From contig JACPJW010000001.1 of the NCBI GenBank assembly GCA_016187335.1, positions 254,547 to 318,546 of the forward strand: a DNA stretch of 64,000 bases, in the 5' to 3' direction. Below, in pieces: positions 5,672-13,570 of this stretch. Positions within the stretch are counted from its first letter, which is position 1; every line of letters begins with the position of its first letter. The position numbers were made by a program, and so were the translations under genes. The notes under the pieces were generated by a model, which did no database searches, had not been told where the DNA came from, and saw only the letters and a list, made by a program, of their open reading frames with translations. The stretch is from Candidatus Aenigmatarchaeota archaeon (GTDB taxonomy: Archaea; Aenigmatarchaeota; Aenigmatarchaeia; GW2011-AR5).

Positions 5672-6199
5672 ATGACTAGTTTTCTTCTTTACGGCCGGGG
5701 CGGGCAGGGAGTTGAAACGGCTGTGCGGATTCTGGGCAATGCCCTGCATTCTTCTGGCATGAATGTCCAGGACTTCGTTCTTTCCGGCATGGAGAGGCGC
5801 GGCTTCCCTGTGGAAGGTTACGTGAAATCCGAGAAAGTCCCTATAATTTCAAAGGACGTCGCGAGCCCTGATTTTCTTCTTGTCTTTGATACCACGCTGC
5901 CTCTGGACAACATGCTGAAGCAGTGCAACGAAAAGGCTGCTGTAATTTTCAACTCAAAGGACCATGTAAAGAATCCGCTGCTGAGAAAGCTGCCGGTAAA
6001 AACCTATTTTGTGAATGCCAGCGAAATATCCTACAACTACATGAGGGCAATAATGCCCAACACCGCCATGCTGGGCGCGCTGGCGAAGATAAACCCGAAA
6101 ATAACCTCGAAGAGCCTGAAAAACGCGATGCAGCTGCCCATGCAGCAGGAGAACTTGAAAGCCTTTGACGAAGGCTACAGGAACCTGAAAAGGAACTAG
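5672..6199 (+). CDS. porG: 2-oxoacid:ferredoxin oxidoreductase, gamma subunit (PorG-like)
   Basis: The 175-residue protein starts with the gamma-subunit signature LLYGRGGQGVETAVRILG and continues with GMERRGFPVEGYVKSEK and a C-terminal NTAMLGALAKI, matching the CoA-interacting gamma domain of pyruvate/2-oxoacid:ferredoxin oxidoreductases. ATG 5672 is the start that aligns with the family; the frame runs back to 5633. It is followed by porD and porA on the same strand with a hairpin pair between. The substrate is uncertain because alpha and beta are divergent. Confidence 0.82.
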   Translation: MTSFLLYGRGGQGVETAVRILGNALHSSGMNVQDFVLSGMERRGFPVEGYVKSEKVPIISKDVASPDFLLVFDTTLPLDNMLKQCNEKAAVIFNSKDHVKNPLLRKLPVKTYFVNASEISYNYMRAIMPNTAMLGALAKINPKITSKSLKNAMQLPMQQENLKAFDEGYRNLKRN

Positions 6200-6200
6200 T

Positions 6201-6253
6201 GAACTTTTCAGAAAAGTTCAATCAAAACGGTAGAACTTCTCAGAGTTCTATCG
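6201..6253 (+). repeat. Tandem hairpins between porG and porD, related to tRNA-Val intron 1
   Basis: GAACTTTT-CAG-AAAAGTTC (6201-6219) is followed by AATCAAAA and a second stem CGGTAGAACT/AGTTCTATCG (6228-6253). The GAACTTTTC, GAAAAGTTC and ATCAAAA blocks match tRNA-Val intron 1 read on its own strand. It begins two bases after the porG stop and may also modulate expression between the cotranscribed subunits. Confidence 0.5.
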
Positions 6254-6283
6254 TGCTCGGAATGGACAGGATGCGTGCTTGAT

Positions 6284-6559
6284 ATGAAAAGTGAAAATGA
6301 GATGAAGTACGACGAGAAGAAGCTGCCGGTAGGCGAGGGCATGGAAAAACCCAGTGTCGCTGAATGGCGGCAGTTCACGCCCAAAATTGACCTTAAGACG
6401 TGCACGAAGGATTACAGCTGCGTTGTTTTCTGCCCGCACAACGCCATCAGCATCAGGAAAGACGGGTTCCCTGAAATAGATTACGACAGGTGCACAGGCT
6501 GCCTGATATGCCTGAGGGAATGCCCCGTTTCTGCGATTTCTGAGGAGAAGAATTTGTAA
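6284..6559 (+). CDS. porD: 2-oxoacid:ferredoxin oxidoreductase, delta subunit (PorD-like, two Fe-S clusters)
   Basis: A 91-residue two-cluster ferredoxin. The second motif is complete: C70-x2-C73-x2-C76-x3-C80-P. The first reads C40-x2-D43-x2-C46-x3-C50-P, so the second cysteine is Asp, the arrangement known in Pyrococcus furiosus ferredoxin (Asp ligand at a [4Fe-4S] that converts to [3Fe-4S]). The N-terminal segment (KPSVAEWRQFTPKID) is as in PorD. It passes electrons from the beta subunit to ferredoxin. I start at ATG 6284; a GTG at 6275 is possible. porA follows after 12 nt. Confidence 0.82.
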   Translation: MKSENEMKYDEKKLPVGEGMEKPSVAEWRQFTPKIDLKTCTKDYSCVVFCPHNAISIRKDGFPEIDYDRCTGCLICLRECPVSAISEEKNL

Positions 6560-6571
6560 AGAGGATGGATT

Positions 6572-7645
6572 ATGAGCCCGTTGCTAAGCTATTACGAAGC
6601 AGCAGCGCATGCCGCCGCGCTTTCTGCTGTTGAGACCGTCCCTGTATTGCCCGCGCCGCTGGCAGCCGAAGCTTTCAAAGCAATGCGAAAAATACACCAG
6701 TGCGATTACGTTGACGTTGAATCGCAGAGCGCGATGCTCGCTTATGCCATGGCTTCCACCATAGCTGAAAGGCGTTCCTTCACAGCCTCTTCGAACATTT
6801 ACGCGCTCAACGAAGCCCACCAGGCGTCTTTCATGAGACTGCCTCTGGTCGCAACGAACTTTTCGCGCTCTCTGGGAACCTTCACGACAAGAAGCGATTT
6901 GACGGATTTATTTTCCTTGCGCGACGCGGGCTGGCTGCTGTTCATTGCCGAGAGCCCGCAGGAACTGCTTGACACGATAATAATGGCTTACAGGGTATGC
7001 GAGGACAACAAGGTGCTGCTGCCGGCTTTGGTGAACGTGGACGGCATAGCCAACATGCGCGAGGTTGTGAATGTCCCGAACAGGAAAATCATAGAAAACA
7101 TGCTCCCTAAGCTGCGCCTCCCGAGAAAGCTGAAGGACAACAACGTTTTCGGCCCTCCTGTTTTTGACGAATACCAGGAATTCCGCGAGCAGCAGCAGCT
7201 GGCGATGATGAATGCAAAAAAGATGATAAAGACCGCAGGCGAAAAGTGGAAAGAAAAGTTCAAAAGGAATTATGGCCTTGTTGAAAAATTCTACGCTGAT
7301 GATGCGGATTATATTCTTGTCACAGCAGGCTTCTATTCGTCATCAGCAAAAAGCTTTGTTCTGAAAGCAAGGCAGCAGGGCGAGAAAGTAGGCTTGCTGC
7401 GCATTCGCGTCGCGAGGCCTTGGCCGTCCGAGGATGTTGCCGATGCCGTGAAGAACGCGAAGAAAGCAGCTGTGATAGACAGGGGCGTGTCGCTGGGCTC
7501 AACGGGCTTTATGCACAACGAGGTGCGCGCTTCGCACGGCTTTGCTTCTTCATTTGTCAGCTACAAGCCGCTGGCGGAAAAGGACTTCGCCGACGTCCTG
7601 GCAAAACTGAAGAAGCAGGAAAAGCCCGAGACGGTTTGGTTCTAG
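6572..7645 (+). CDS. porA: 2-oxoacid:ferredoxin oxidoreductase, alpha subunit (divergent PorA)
   Basis: The 357-residue protein aligns along PorA. The N-terminal pyrimidine-type domain keeps the TPP-activating Glu in YVDVESQS (about residue 51), the FTASSNIYALNEAH segment, RLPLVATN and the RDAGWLLFIAESPQE block. The C-terminal domain (from about 235) reads YILVTAGFYSSSAKSF. The usual YPITPST segment near the N-terminus is changed to VPVLPAP, and the protein is about 30 residues shorter than typical PorA, so the substrate may not be pyruvate. RBS GAGGATGG precedes ATG 6572. Its TAG shares the CTAG tetranucleotide with the stop of the opposing gene. Confidence 0.8.
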   Translation: MSPLLSYYEAAAHAAALSAVETVPVLPAPLAAEAFKAMRKIHQCDYVDVESQSAMLAYAMASTIAERRSFTASSNIYALNEAHQASFMRLPLVATNFSRSLGTFTTRSDLTDLFSLRDAGWLLFIAESPQELLDTIIMAYRVCEDNKVLLPALVNVDGIANMREVVNVPNRKIIENMLPKLRLPRKLKDNNVFGPPVFDEYQEFREQQQLAMMNAKKMIKTAGEKWKEKFKRNYGLVEKFYADDADYILVTAGFYSSSAKSFVLKARQQGEKVGLLRIRVARPWPSEDVADAVKNAKKAAVIDRGVSLGSTGFMHNEVRASHGFASSFVSYKPLAEKDFADVLAKLKKQEKPETVWF

Positions 7646-8265
7646 CGGAACTTCGAACTGTACTTAATAGGCAATACAGGTACTAGCTGTTTTGCGACAT
7701 GTTGGGCTTGTGGAAGCGTCCTATATTTTACTTCAGGTGAATAGTTTGTTGTGGCATCCTGCGTTGGATTAAGAACAGTTAAATCGTATTGGTCGGACAA
7801 TTGCCAGCGGTGATTGCCAGGCCAAACCCATTCTGCAGATCCTCTATTTACAATCTTAACGAGCGGATATTCAGATGCTTTATCATAGCCTCGCATCTTC
7901 GAGAAACCGAACTGTACGATATCCAATCCTGTCATCCCGTCAAAATTTAATCTTACTATTGGATAACGATTTTCAGGTCTGGCTGGATCATTTAAATTAA
8001 CAAATTCGCCAGCATCAACTTTAACACTATGGCCAGCTATTAATTCAGTTCTTATCCCAAGGATATCAGAAAGGGCTCTTCTTAAGTAGGGCTCGAAAAC
8101 TTTCATCCTTTCGACTGGAAATACATAATATCGGCTGTAATGCAATTCTATTTCTTCGATACCTCGCAACACATCGAGAACTTTAGCTGTTTCCTCTGCT
8201 CTCAGCGTTGCGTCAAGTTGCCACTCGTCTCCTATCAACTTTTCACGCTGCTCCAGTCTTACCAT
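7642..8265 (-). CDS. Hypothetical protein inserted in the por cluster
   Basis: A 207-residue soluble protein with no recognisable family. It begins with an amphipathic acidic/basic helix region (RLEQREKLIGDEWQL) and contains Trp/Tyr-rich stretches (SAEWVWPGNHRWQL). There is no signal peptide, TM helix or metal motif. It converges on porA with overlapping stops (CTAG) and separates porA from porB. The base composition is more AT-rich than por, consistent with insertion. Confidence 0.6.
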   Translation of the reverse strand: MVRLEQREKLIGDEWQLDATLRAEETAKVLDVLRGIEEIELHYSRYYVFPVERMKVFEPYLRRALSDILGIRTELIAGHSVKVDAGEFVNLNDPARPENRYPIVRLNFDGMTGLDIVQFGFSKMRGYDKASEYPLVKIVNRGSAEWVWPGNHRWQLSDQYDLTVLNPTQDATTNYSPEVKYRTLPQAQHVAKQLVPVLPIKYSSKFR

Positions 8266-8347
8266 ACAAAGTCTATTGACAAAACCTTTTTAAGGCTAAA
8301 TCTCTGAAATCGGTGCATTACCTTATGAATACAATTTAATTACGTCC

Positions 8348-8782
8348 TCATAAGTCAGCTTCCTTCATTTTTTCGGAGAAGCCCCTTATCGTCTCGAACA
8401 TGCCTCTTATTCTCTTGCGAAGCACTTCCTCCTGCCCGGAAATGAAGTACCACGTGGAATATTCGCCGAATTTCCTGTCAAGAACATACCGCTTCACCGG
8501 CTCTCCCCGCTTTCCGCTTATCAGGAACAGCTCGTTGTGCTTGGGAAAGCTGTTTTTCAGTTCAGCAGCCGGCAGCGGCCCTTTTTGCTGCAGAAAGGAG
8601 AGAAAATCCGTGACGTTGCCGGCTTCAGGCTTCCTGAGCCCTTTGACCCAGTGGTAGACGGCAGAATAAGAAATATTGAGTTTTTCAGCTATTTCCCTGA
8701 CGCTCTTTCCTTCTTCGTGAAGCTGCATGGCCCTTTCGTAATTCCTGTCGTAGAACTCCTTTCCCCGGCGCATGCTTTTCAT
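8348..8782 (-). CDS. Helix-turn-helix protein, putative regulator divergent from porB
   Basis: A 144-residue protein. Residues 10-52 form a resolvase/Hin-like HTH (ERAMQLHEEGKSVREIAEK then LNISYSAVYHWVKG), the pattern used for DNA recognition. The remainder is a predicted alpha/beta domain ending in a charged helix. It is transcribed away from porB and the 186-bp shared region holds an inverted repeat (8808-8861), so control of itself and porB is plausible. A homing-endonuclease accessory or resolvase-like role is an alternative. Confidence 0.68.
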   Translation of the reverse strand: MKSMRRGKEFYDRNYERAMQLHEEGKSVREIAEKLNISYSAVYHWVKGLRKPEAGNVTDFLSFLQQKGPLPAAELKNSFPKHNELFLISGKRGEPVKRYVLDRKFGEYSTWYFISGQEEVLRKRIRGMFETIRGFSEKMKEADL

Positions 8783-8807
8783 ATGTACACTTGATTTTTG
8801 GTTTTGT

Positions 8808-8861
8808 TTTGATGAAAGCGGCTCAGGAGCTACCCGTGGTAATCATCGCTTTCGCGTCAAA
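8808..8861. promoter_or_regulatory. Inverted repeat enclosing two small hairpins, upstream of porB
   Basis: TTTGA-T-GAAAGCG (8808-8820) pairs with CGCTTTC-GCG-TCAAA (8847-8861) with a small bulge. Inside lie GCT-CAGG-AGC and TACC-CGT-GGTA. It may be an operator for the divergent HTH protein or another member of the folded-element class seen at 731-908. Confidence 0.4.
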
Positions 8862-8935
8862 CTGGGACAGTCTCTTCATTGCCGCTCCTAATTAGGGCAA
8901 GAATGCTTATATCTTTAAGGGCAGAGCTCTGCTTC

Positions 8936-8947
8936 TCTTTATAAATT
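8936..8947 (+). promoter_or_regulatory. TATA box for leaderless porB
   Basis: CTTTATAAATTT is centred about 26 nt before the porB ATG (8969), predicting transcription from the start codon. A second TATA-like GCTTATATCTTT lies at 8905-8916. Confidence 0.5.
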
Positions 8948-8968
8948 TTCTTTCCCAAGAGATGCTTC

Positions 8969-9793
8969 ATGGACGGGGAAAAAAGCGCCGCGCAGAAGGT
9001 GGCTCCGCAGCTTATCCGCGACGTATTCGGTGTGGGCACTTCTTGTCCCGGATGCGGCGAGCAGCTCGGCCTTAAGATTGCTTTGCAGGCCTTGGGCAGG
9101 TGCATTTTAGTGAACAGCAACGGCTCCGTGTCGCTGCTGGCAAAATACCCCAGGACTTCTTTTAACGTGCCCTTCGTGAACTGCGGCATGAACGCAGCGG
9201 CAGCTGCTTCTGCCATTGCCCGGGCGCAGAACAGGCCGGAAGTGAAAAATCCTGAAAAAGTCGTCGTTTACGCAGGCGATGCCGCGACGTCAATGCATCT
9301 CGGAGACGTCATTGCCGCGGCGGACCGTGGAGACAATGTTATCTACATCTGCTACAACAACAAGGGGTCCGGCTCTGTTAACCACGCCAGCAGGGTGGAA
9401 AAAAGCATAACGAAAAGCGTTGCATTAAGCTGCGCTTATGCAGCAACAGCTTCCATGGCGTTCCCTGACGATTATGCGGCAAAGCTGGCGAAGTCGGCAG
9501 CAATGAGCGGATTCAAGTTCATTGAGGTGCTTACGCCGTGCCCTGTTTCCTGGTCTTTTGACCCCTCAATAACCGTTGAAGTCGCCCGCCTCGCGGTAGA
9601 AACCGGCGTGTGGCCTGTTTTTGAAGTGGAAAATAAAAAAGTTTCGCTGACAAGAAGGCCTCTGAGGCTGGAGCCTGTGGAAAAATACATTTCTTTGCAG
9701 AAAAGGTTTTCCTTCAGTGAGGAGGAAATGACAGCAGTGCAGGAAGCCGTGAAGAAAAACTACAGGATGCTTTCCGAGGGAAAACTTGCCTGA
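8969..9793 (+). CDS. porB: 2-oxoacid:ferredoxin oxidoreductase, beta subunit (divergent PorB)
   Basis: The 274-residue protein keeps the PorB Fe-S ligands, CPGCGE (C26, C29) and PCPVSW (C191), and the general TPP-domain course. The TPP/Mg motif is altered: G103-D104-A105 instead of GDG, ending in YNN (129-131), and the following HLGDVIAAADRGDN replaces the usual DIG-type segment. It lies apart from porGDA behind two inverted genes and has its own TATA boxes. Electron transfer through PorD is likely; the changed TPP pocket leaves the substrate open. Confidence 0.8.
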   Translation: MDGEKSAAQKVAPQLIRDVFGVGTSCPGCGEQLGLKIALQALGRCILVNSNGSVSLLAKYPRTSFNVPFVNCGMNAAAAASAIARAQNRPEVKNPEKVVVYAGDAATSMHLGDVIAAADRGDNVIYICYNNKGSGSVNHASRVEKSITKSVALSCAYAATASMAFPDDYAAKLAKSAAMSGFKFIEVLTPCPVSWSFDPSITVEVARLAVETGVWPVFEVENKKVSLTRRPLRLEPVEKYISLQKRFSFSEEEMTAVQEAVKKNYRMLSEGKLA

Positions 9794-9918
9794 AATGCGC
9801 GGGCCCTTGGATATTCTTTCCTCTTGCCGGAATTTTTGCCAAGAATAAAATCAAAACCAGAAACAGGGCATAATTGGTTAAAATTATAAAAAATAAAAAA
9901 TAAATTACTCAGATTTTC

Positions 9919-9945
9919 TTATTTCCTTCTTTTCTTCTTTGCCAT
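9919..9945 (-). CDS. Possible 8-residue basic mini-ORF in the porB-pilin gap
   Basis: ATG at 9945 is preceded by AGGTGATT and encodes MAKKKRRK, then TAA. The start and SD resemble those of the zinc-ribbon gene at 312-455. It may be a tiny basic peptide, a leader peptide or a decayed gene start; eight codons give almost no statistical support. The rest of the 381-bp gap (9794-10174) is AT-rich with no other gene visible apart from the pilin TATA box. Confidence 0.2.
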   Translation of the reverse strand: MAKKKRRK

Positions 9946-10147
9946 TTTCAATCACCTAATTATTTTCTTGATATATGTTATTTGTTGACCTTATTTAAAT
10001 AATTTGCGCAATTTTTCTGTGAAAACAGCGAAAATTTTCTTTTTTCACCCGTTTGGAGAAAGCAAACCGCCTGTTCGTTCTGTTTTGCAAACACAATCCA
10101 CCTTCCAGAGAAGTGCTTCGTAAGAAAATACTCGTGGCAAAAAAGTA

Positions 10148-10155
10148 TTTATACC
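10148..10155 (+). promoter_or_regulatory. TATA box of the pilin gene
   Basis: TTTATACC is centred about 24 nt before ATG 10175, so the transcript is probably leaderless. Confidence 0.5.
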
Positions 10156-10174
10156 GATGAAATAAATTAAATCT

Positions 10175-10579
10175 ATGCGACAAAAAGGTATAACTCCCGT
10201 CATAGCGATAATCCTCCTTCTGCTGATAACAATATCTATGGTAGGCTTCGCTTTTGTATGGTTCACGCGCGTGTCCCAGATATCTTCGGAGAGGACGGAA
10301 TCGCAGCTCACGGAGCAGCTTACGCAGCAGGAAAAGAAGATAAGGATTGACAATGCAAAAAGCAATACGGTGACGCTGCGAAACATCGGGACGAAGGATG
10401 TCGCTTCCTCGGAGCTGGGATTTTTCGTTGACGACGCTCAGGCTTCACTTACATCAGGATGCGCGACGCTGACCGTGGGCGAAGTCGAGACGTGCACCAT
10501 AAGCGTCTCGTGCGTAGCCGGAACCGGCAAGATAAAGGTAACTGCCCCGGGCAACCAGGACGTCGTGATATGCAAGTAG
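10175..10579 (+). CDS. Archaeal type IV pilin-like protein
   Basis: The 134-residue precursor has a class III signal peptide: MRQKG followed by ITPVIAIILLLLITISMV. The prepilin peptidase (PibD type) should cut after Gly5, leaving the hydrophobic helix to assemble the filament. Residues 55-134 form a beta-rich head with cysteines at about 99, 109, 115 and 133 that could form disulfides, and Ser/Thr sites for modification. It is a lone pilin gene with no assembly ATPase nearby, so adhesion pilus versus other surface filament cannot be decided. Confidence 0.82.
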   Translation: MRQKGITPVIAIILLLLITISMVGFAFVWFTRVSQISSERTESQLTEQLTQQEKKIRIDNAKSNTVTLRNIGTKDVASSELGFFVDDAQASLTSGCATLTVGEVETCTISVSCVAGTGKIKVTAPGNQDVVICK

Positions 10580-10697
10580 AAGGCAAAACAAACTCCAGAA
10601 AATTTGCTAAAGCAGCAGCCTGTTCTTTCTTTTATCGGTATTTGTTTGTTGTTTGAGCATGAAAGAAAACGGGGCTTCCTTTCTCGCTTTGGTTCTT

Positions 10698-11849
10698 TTA
10701 CAGCCCTGCTTCCTTCCTCAGAACATCAGCTAGATCCGTCTTTTCCCATGTGAAATCAGCGTCATTCCGTCCGAAGTGCCCGTAGCACGACGTTTTCCCG
10801 TATACCGGCCTTCGCAGCTTCAGGTACTCTATTATCTTTGCGGGCCTCATGTCAAAGTGCCTGCCTATCAGCTCTAAGATCTTCTCTTCGGGGATTTTTG
10901 CCGTCCCGAAAGTGTTGATGTTGACGGAAACGGGCTTCGCGACGCCTATTGCGTAAGCAAGCTGCACCTCGCATTTTTCAGCGATTCCGGCGGCTACTAT
11001 GTTTTTCGCTATGTGCCTTGCCATGTACGAAGCCGAGCGGTCAACCTTTGTCGGATCCTTTCCGCTGAAAGCGCCGCCGCCGCTTCCGCCCATGCCGCCG
11101 TAGGTGTCAACAACCGTCTTTCTTCCCGTGAGCCCGGAATCCGCAACAGGGCCTCCGAGAACGAAGCGTCCTGTCTCGTTTATGAAGAATTTTGTTTCGC
11201 TGTCTATCCAGGCTCCGCACACGGGCTTTATCACTTTCTCGATTATTTCCTTTCTTATGTCCTCGCTGCTCACTTCAGGATCGTGCTGGACTGCGATGAC
11301 AACTGTTTCTATCCTTCTTGGCTTGCCGTTCTCGTATTCCACGGTCACCTGCGACTTGCCGTCGGGCCTTATCCATTTTATCTCGCCGCCCTTGCGCGCT
11401 TCGGCCATCCTCTGCGTCAGCTTGTGTGCGTACGTTATCGGGAACGGCATCATCTCCGGCGTCTCGCTGCATGCAAAGCCGAACATCATTCCCTGGTCGC
11501 CTGCTCCCTGCTCGTGCTCAGCTGTAGCTGTCACGCCCTGCGATATGTCCGGTGATTGCTCATGCAGGGATACAAGAACGGTGCAGTTGTCAACGTTGAA
11601 AAGGTATTCCGGCTTGTTGTACCCGATTTCCCTGATTACCTTTCTTACGGTTCCCTGGACATCAACGTAGCCTTTGGTCGTGACCTCGCCGGCAACGACA
11701 ATAAGGCTCAGCGTTGTCAGGACTTCCACGGCAACCCGGGAATTTGGGTCCTGCCTTATCAGGTCATCCAGCAGCGTGTCCGCTATCTGGTCGGCTATTT
11801 TGTCGGGATGACCTTCGGTGACCGATTCAGAAGTGAAGAGTCTTTTCAT
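10698..11849 (-). CDS. metK: S-adenosylmethionine synthetase, bacterial/eukaryal type
   Basis: The 383-residue enzyme makes S-adenosylmethionine from methionine and ATP. It has the MetK signatures [17 protein letters not shown] at the N-terminus, [10 protein letters not shown] in the centre, and [17 protein letters not shown] with the phosphate-binding Lys/Arg. It belongs to the COG0192 lineage, not the archaeal COG1812 enzyme usual in archaea, which suggests transfer from bacteria. The loop before GGGAFSG reads GGMGGS instead of the more usual Ala/Arg-His type. Confidence 0.93.
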   Translation of the reverse strand: MKRLFTSESVTEGHPDKIADQIADTLLDDLIRQDPNSRVAVEVLTTLSLIVVAGEVTTKGYVDVQGTVRKVIREIGYNKPEYLFNVDNCTVLVSLHEQSPDISQGVTATAEHEQGAGDQGMMFGFACSETPEMMPFPITYAHKLTQRMAEARKGGEIKWIRPDGKSQVTVEYENGKPRRIETVVIAVQHDPEVSSEDIRKEIIEKVIKPVCGAWIDSETKFFINETGRFVLGGPVADSGLTGRKTVVDTYGGMGGSGGGAFSGKDPTKVDRSASYMARHIAKNIVAAGIAEKCEVQLAYAIGVAKPVSVNINTFGTAKIPEEKILELIGRHFDMRPAKIIEYLKLRRPVYGKTSCYGHFGRNDADFTWEKTDLADVLRKEAGL

Positions 11850-11952
11850 AAAATCATCTCATGTATTTCCTGCTCTAATTTCTTAAACGTATAAATCGCA
11901 AAAGCTTTAATACCGAATTATTTCTTCCTTCATTATTCCAGTAAGAATAAAA

Positions 11953-12807
11953 CTAGCAGTCCGGCTGAGGCGTTCCTGCTGACCAGTCAGCAGCGATGTC
12001 GCTGTCGTTTAGAGCTTTTCTTGCCAGCGATTTCCCCTGCTTTGCTGCTAGGTCCCATGCCGGATAAGCATCGTTTGCGCCTTTCTCCCACGCCACGAAA
12101 TCAATTTCATTGCCGCTGCCATCTTTTAATGTCAGCTGGTCTCCGTCGTTATTGAGCGTCCTAGAAAAACCGCTGACATGCGGAGCGCAGTTGAAAGACT
12201 GCTGGAATGCCGTGGCGTTCTTCGCTATAACCAAGTAAGATTTTCTGCTGATCGTTATGTCGCTGAATTTCCACGTCCGGCTGTTGTCGCTTATAGTCCA
12301 TCCAGCAAGGGAAATGTCCGCGCCGGAGGGATTGTACAGTTCCAGCCACTCGTCCTTCTCGCCGCTCGTGCTTGTATCATACATGATTTCCGAGAAGATA
12401 ACGTGGTTAAGTTCATGCCCGGAGCATGACGGTGTGCATGCTTCGCAATTTCCGTTGATGCAGGTGTTATTGCAGCTTGCTATGTAGGAATCCGGGCACG
12501 TTATGCTCGTGACGCCGCAGTTCCTGCCTGCGCATAAATCTGCAGCAACCCACGTTCTGTTTTCTGTCGCCGGACTTATATCTGCCTCGTTCGTTTCTTC
12601 CGGTTTTGTTTCATTAATGCTCTCGTTAATGCTTTGGTTTCCTTCCGTTATGCTTTGGTCCGTAAAATTGATTGCCGCAGTGCCCTGATTATCATTCGAA
12701 ACGTTCTTGCCTGGAAAATCCTCTGCTGATGCGCTTTCCTTTGCAATATACCCCGTGCATCCGTTTGCGTAAACGACAAGAAGGAGAAGGACAATCCATT
12801 TGCCCAT
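11953..12807 (-). CDS. Surface lipoprotein with lamin-tail domain
   Basis: A 284-residue exported protein. The N-terminal hydrophobic helix ends in a lipobox-like VVYANGC, with Cys17 as candidate lipidation site. A Ser/Thr/Asn-rich linker (25-85) carries many N-glycosylation sequons. A Cys-rich segment (92-130) precedes a lamin-tail domain (about 134-250) with the features VIFSEIMYD, WLELYNPSG, AGWTISDNS and SGNEIDFVAW. Lamin-tail domains in prokaryotes occur in secreted or envelope proteins. The reference partner is unknown. Confidence 0.82.
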   Translation of the reverse strand: MGKWIVLLLLVVYANGCTGYIAKESASAEDFPGKNVSNDNQGTAAINFTDQSITEGNQSINESINETKPEETNEADISPATENRTWVAADLCAGRNCGVTSITCPDSYIASCNNTCINGNCEACTPSCSGHELNHVIFSEIMYDTSTSGEKDEWLELYNPSGADISLAGWTISDNSRTWKFSDITISRKSYLVIAKNATAFQQSFNCAPHVSGFSRTLNNDGDQLTLKDGSGNEIDFVAWEKGANDAYPAWDLAAKQGKSLARKALNDSDIAADWSAGTPQPDC

Positions 12808-12857
12808 TATGAATTTTTGGTCGCATGTCTTAAATAATTTGAAACATTCTCATTATC

Positions 12858-13553
12858 ATGTTCGTGACGAATGAAAGGGCAATGGTGCTGGGAAACAAGC
12901 TTGTAATCGCTGATATTCATCTGGGCATCACGCTGGAGATATACAAATCAGGCGTTTCGCTGCCGAGCCAGGTCAGGCCGATGCTGGACAGGATACACAA
13001 GCTAAAGAATCTCACAAAGTCAAAGGAACTGGTGCTTTTGGGCGATGTCAAGCACAACATACCAAACATAACTTTCCAGGAGTTGAGGGAAATCCCGCTT
13101 TTCCTGTCGCTGCTTGATTTTGACAAAATAACAATAGTCAAGGGCAATCACGACGGAAAAATAGAGTCTTTGATTTCGGAACAGGTACGCGAGAAGGTCC
13201 GGGTAAGGAAGTCCATGGTCATTGGTGATTACATTCTTACGCATGGTCACCGTTCTGTAAAGACGAACAAAAAAATAATAATAGGCCATAACCATCCTAA
13301 CGTGAAATTTGTTGACGCAATAGGCAACACTTATGCGGAGCCTGCATGGATAAAAAGCATGATAGGAAAGCAAAGAGTAATTATAATGCCTGCTTTCAAC
13401 GAATTATCAGGAAGCATGATCGTGAACGACGCAAGGTCCAGCAGCAAAGGCTACAAGCCGTTTTTAGGACCGGTAGCAAAAAGGATGAACAGAAACAGAA
13501 CAAAGGTATTTCTCCTTGACAGCACCGACCTCGGGTTTTTAAATGACTTGTAG
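12858..13553 (+). CDS. Metallophosphoesterase (archaeal Lhr-linked, COG1407 type)
   Basis: The 231-residue calcineurin-like phosphoesterase has all binuclear-metal motifs: ADIHLG (D-x-H), LLGDVKH (GD), KGNHDG (GNHD), THGH and GHNHP. It is of the type commonly found beside Lhr-family helicases in archaea. The helicase starts 17 bp downstream, so the two form an operon and probably act together on DNA or RNA ends. Confidence 0.87.
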   Translation: MFVTNERAMVLGNKLVIADIHLGITLEIYKSGVSLPSQVRPMLDRIHKLKNLTKSKELVLLGDVKHNIPNITFQELREIPLFLSLLDFDKITIVKGNHDGKIESLISEQVREKVRVRKSMVIGDYILTHGHRSVKTNKKIIIGHNHPNVKFVDAIGNTYAEPAWIKSMIGKQRVIIMPAFNELSGSMIVNDARSSSKGYKPFLGPVAKRMNRNRTKVFLLDSTDLGFLNDL

Positions 13554-13570
13554 GCTGCGAAGGTGTTTAC

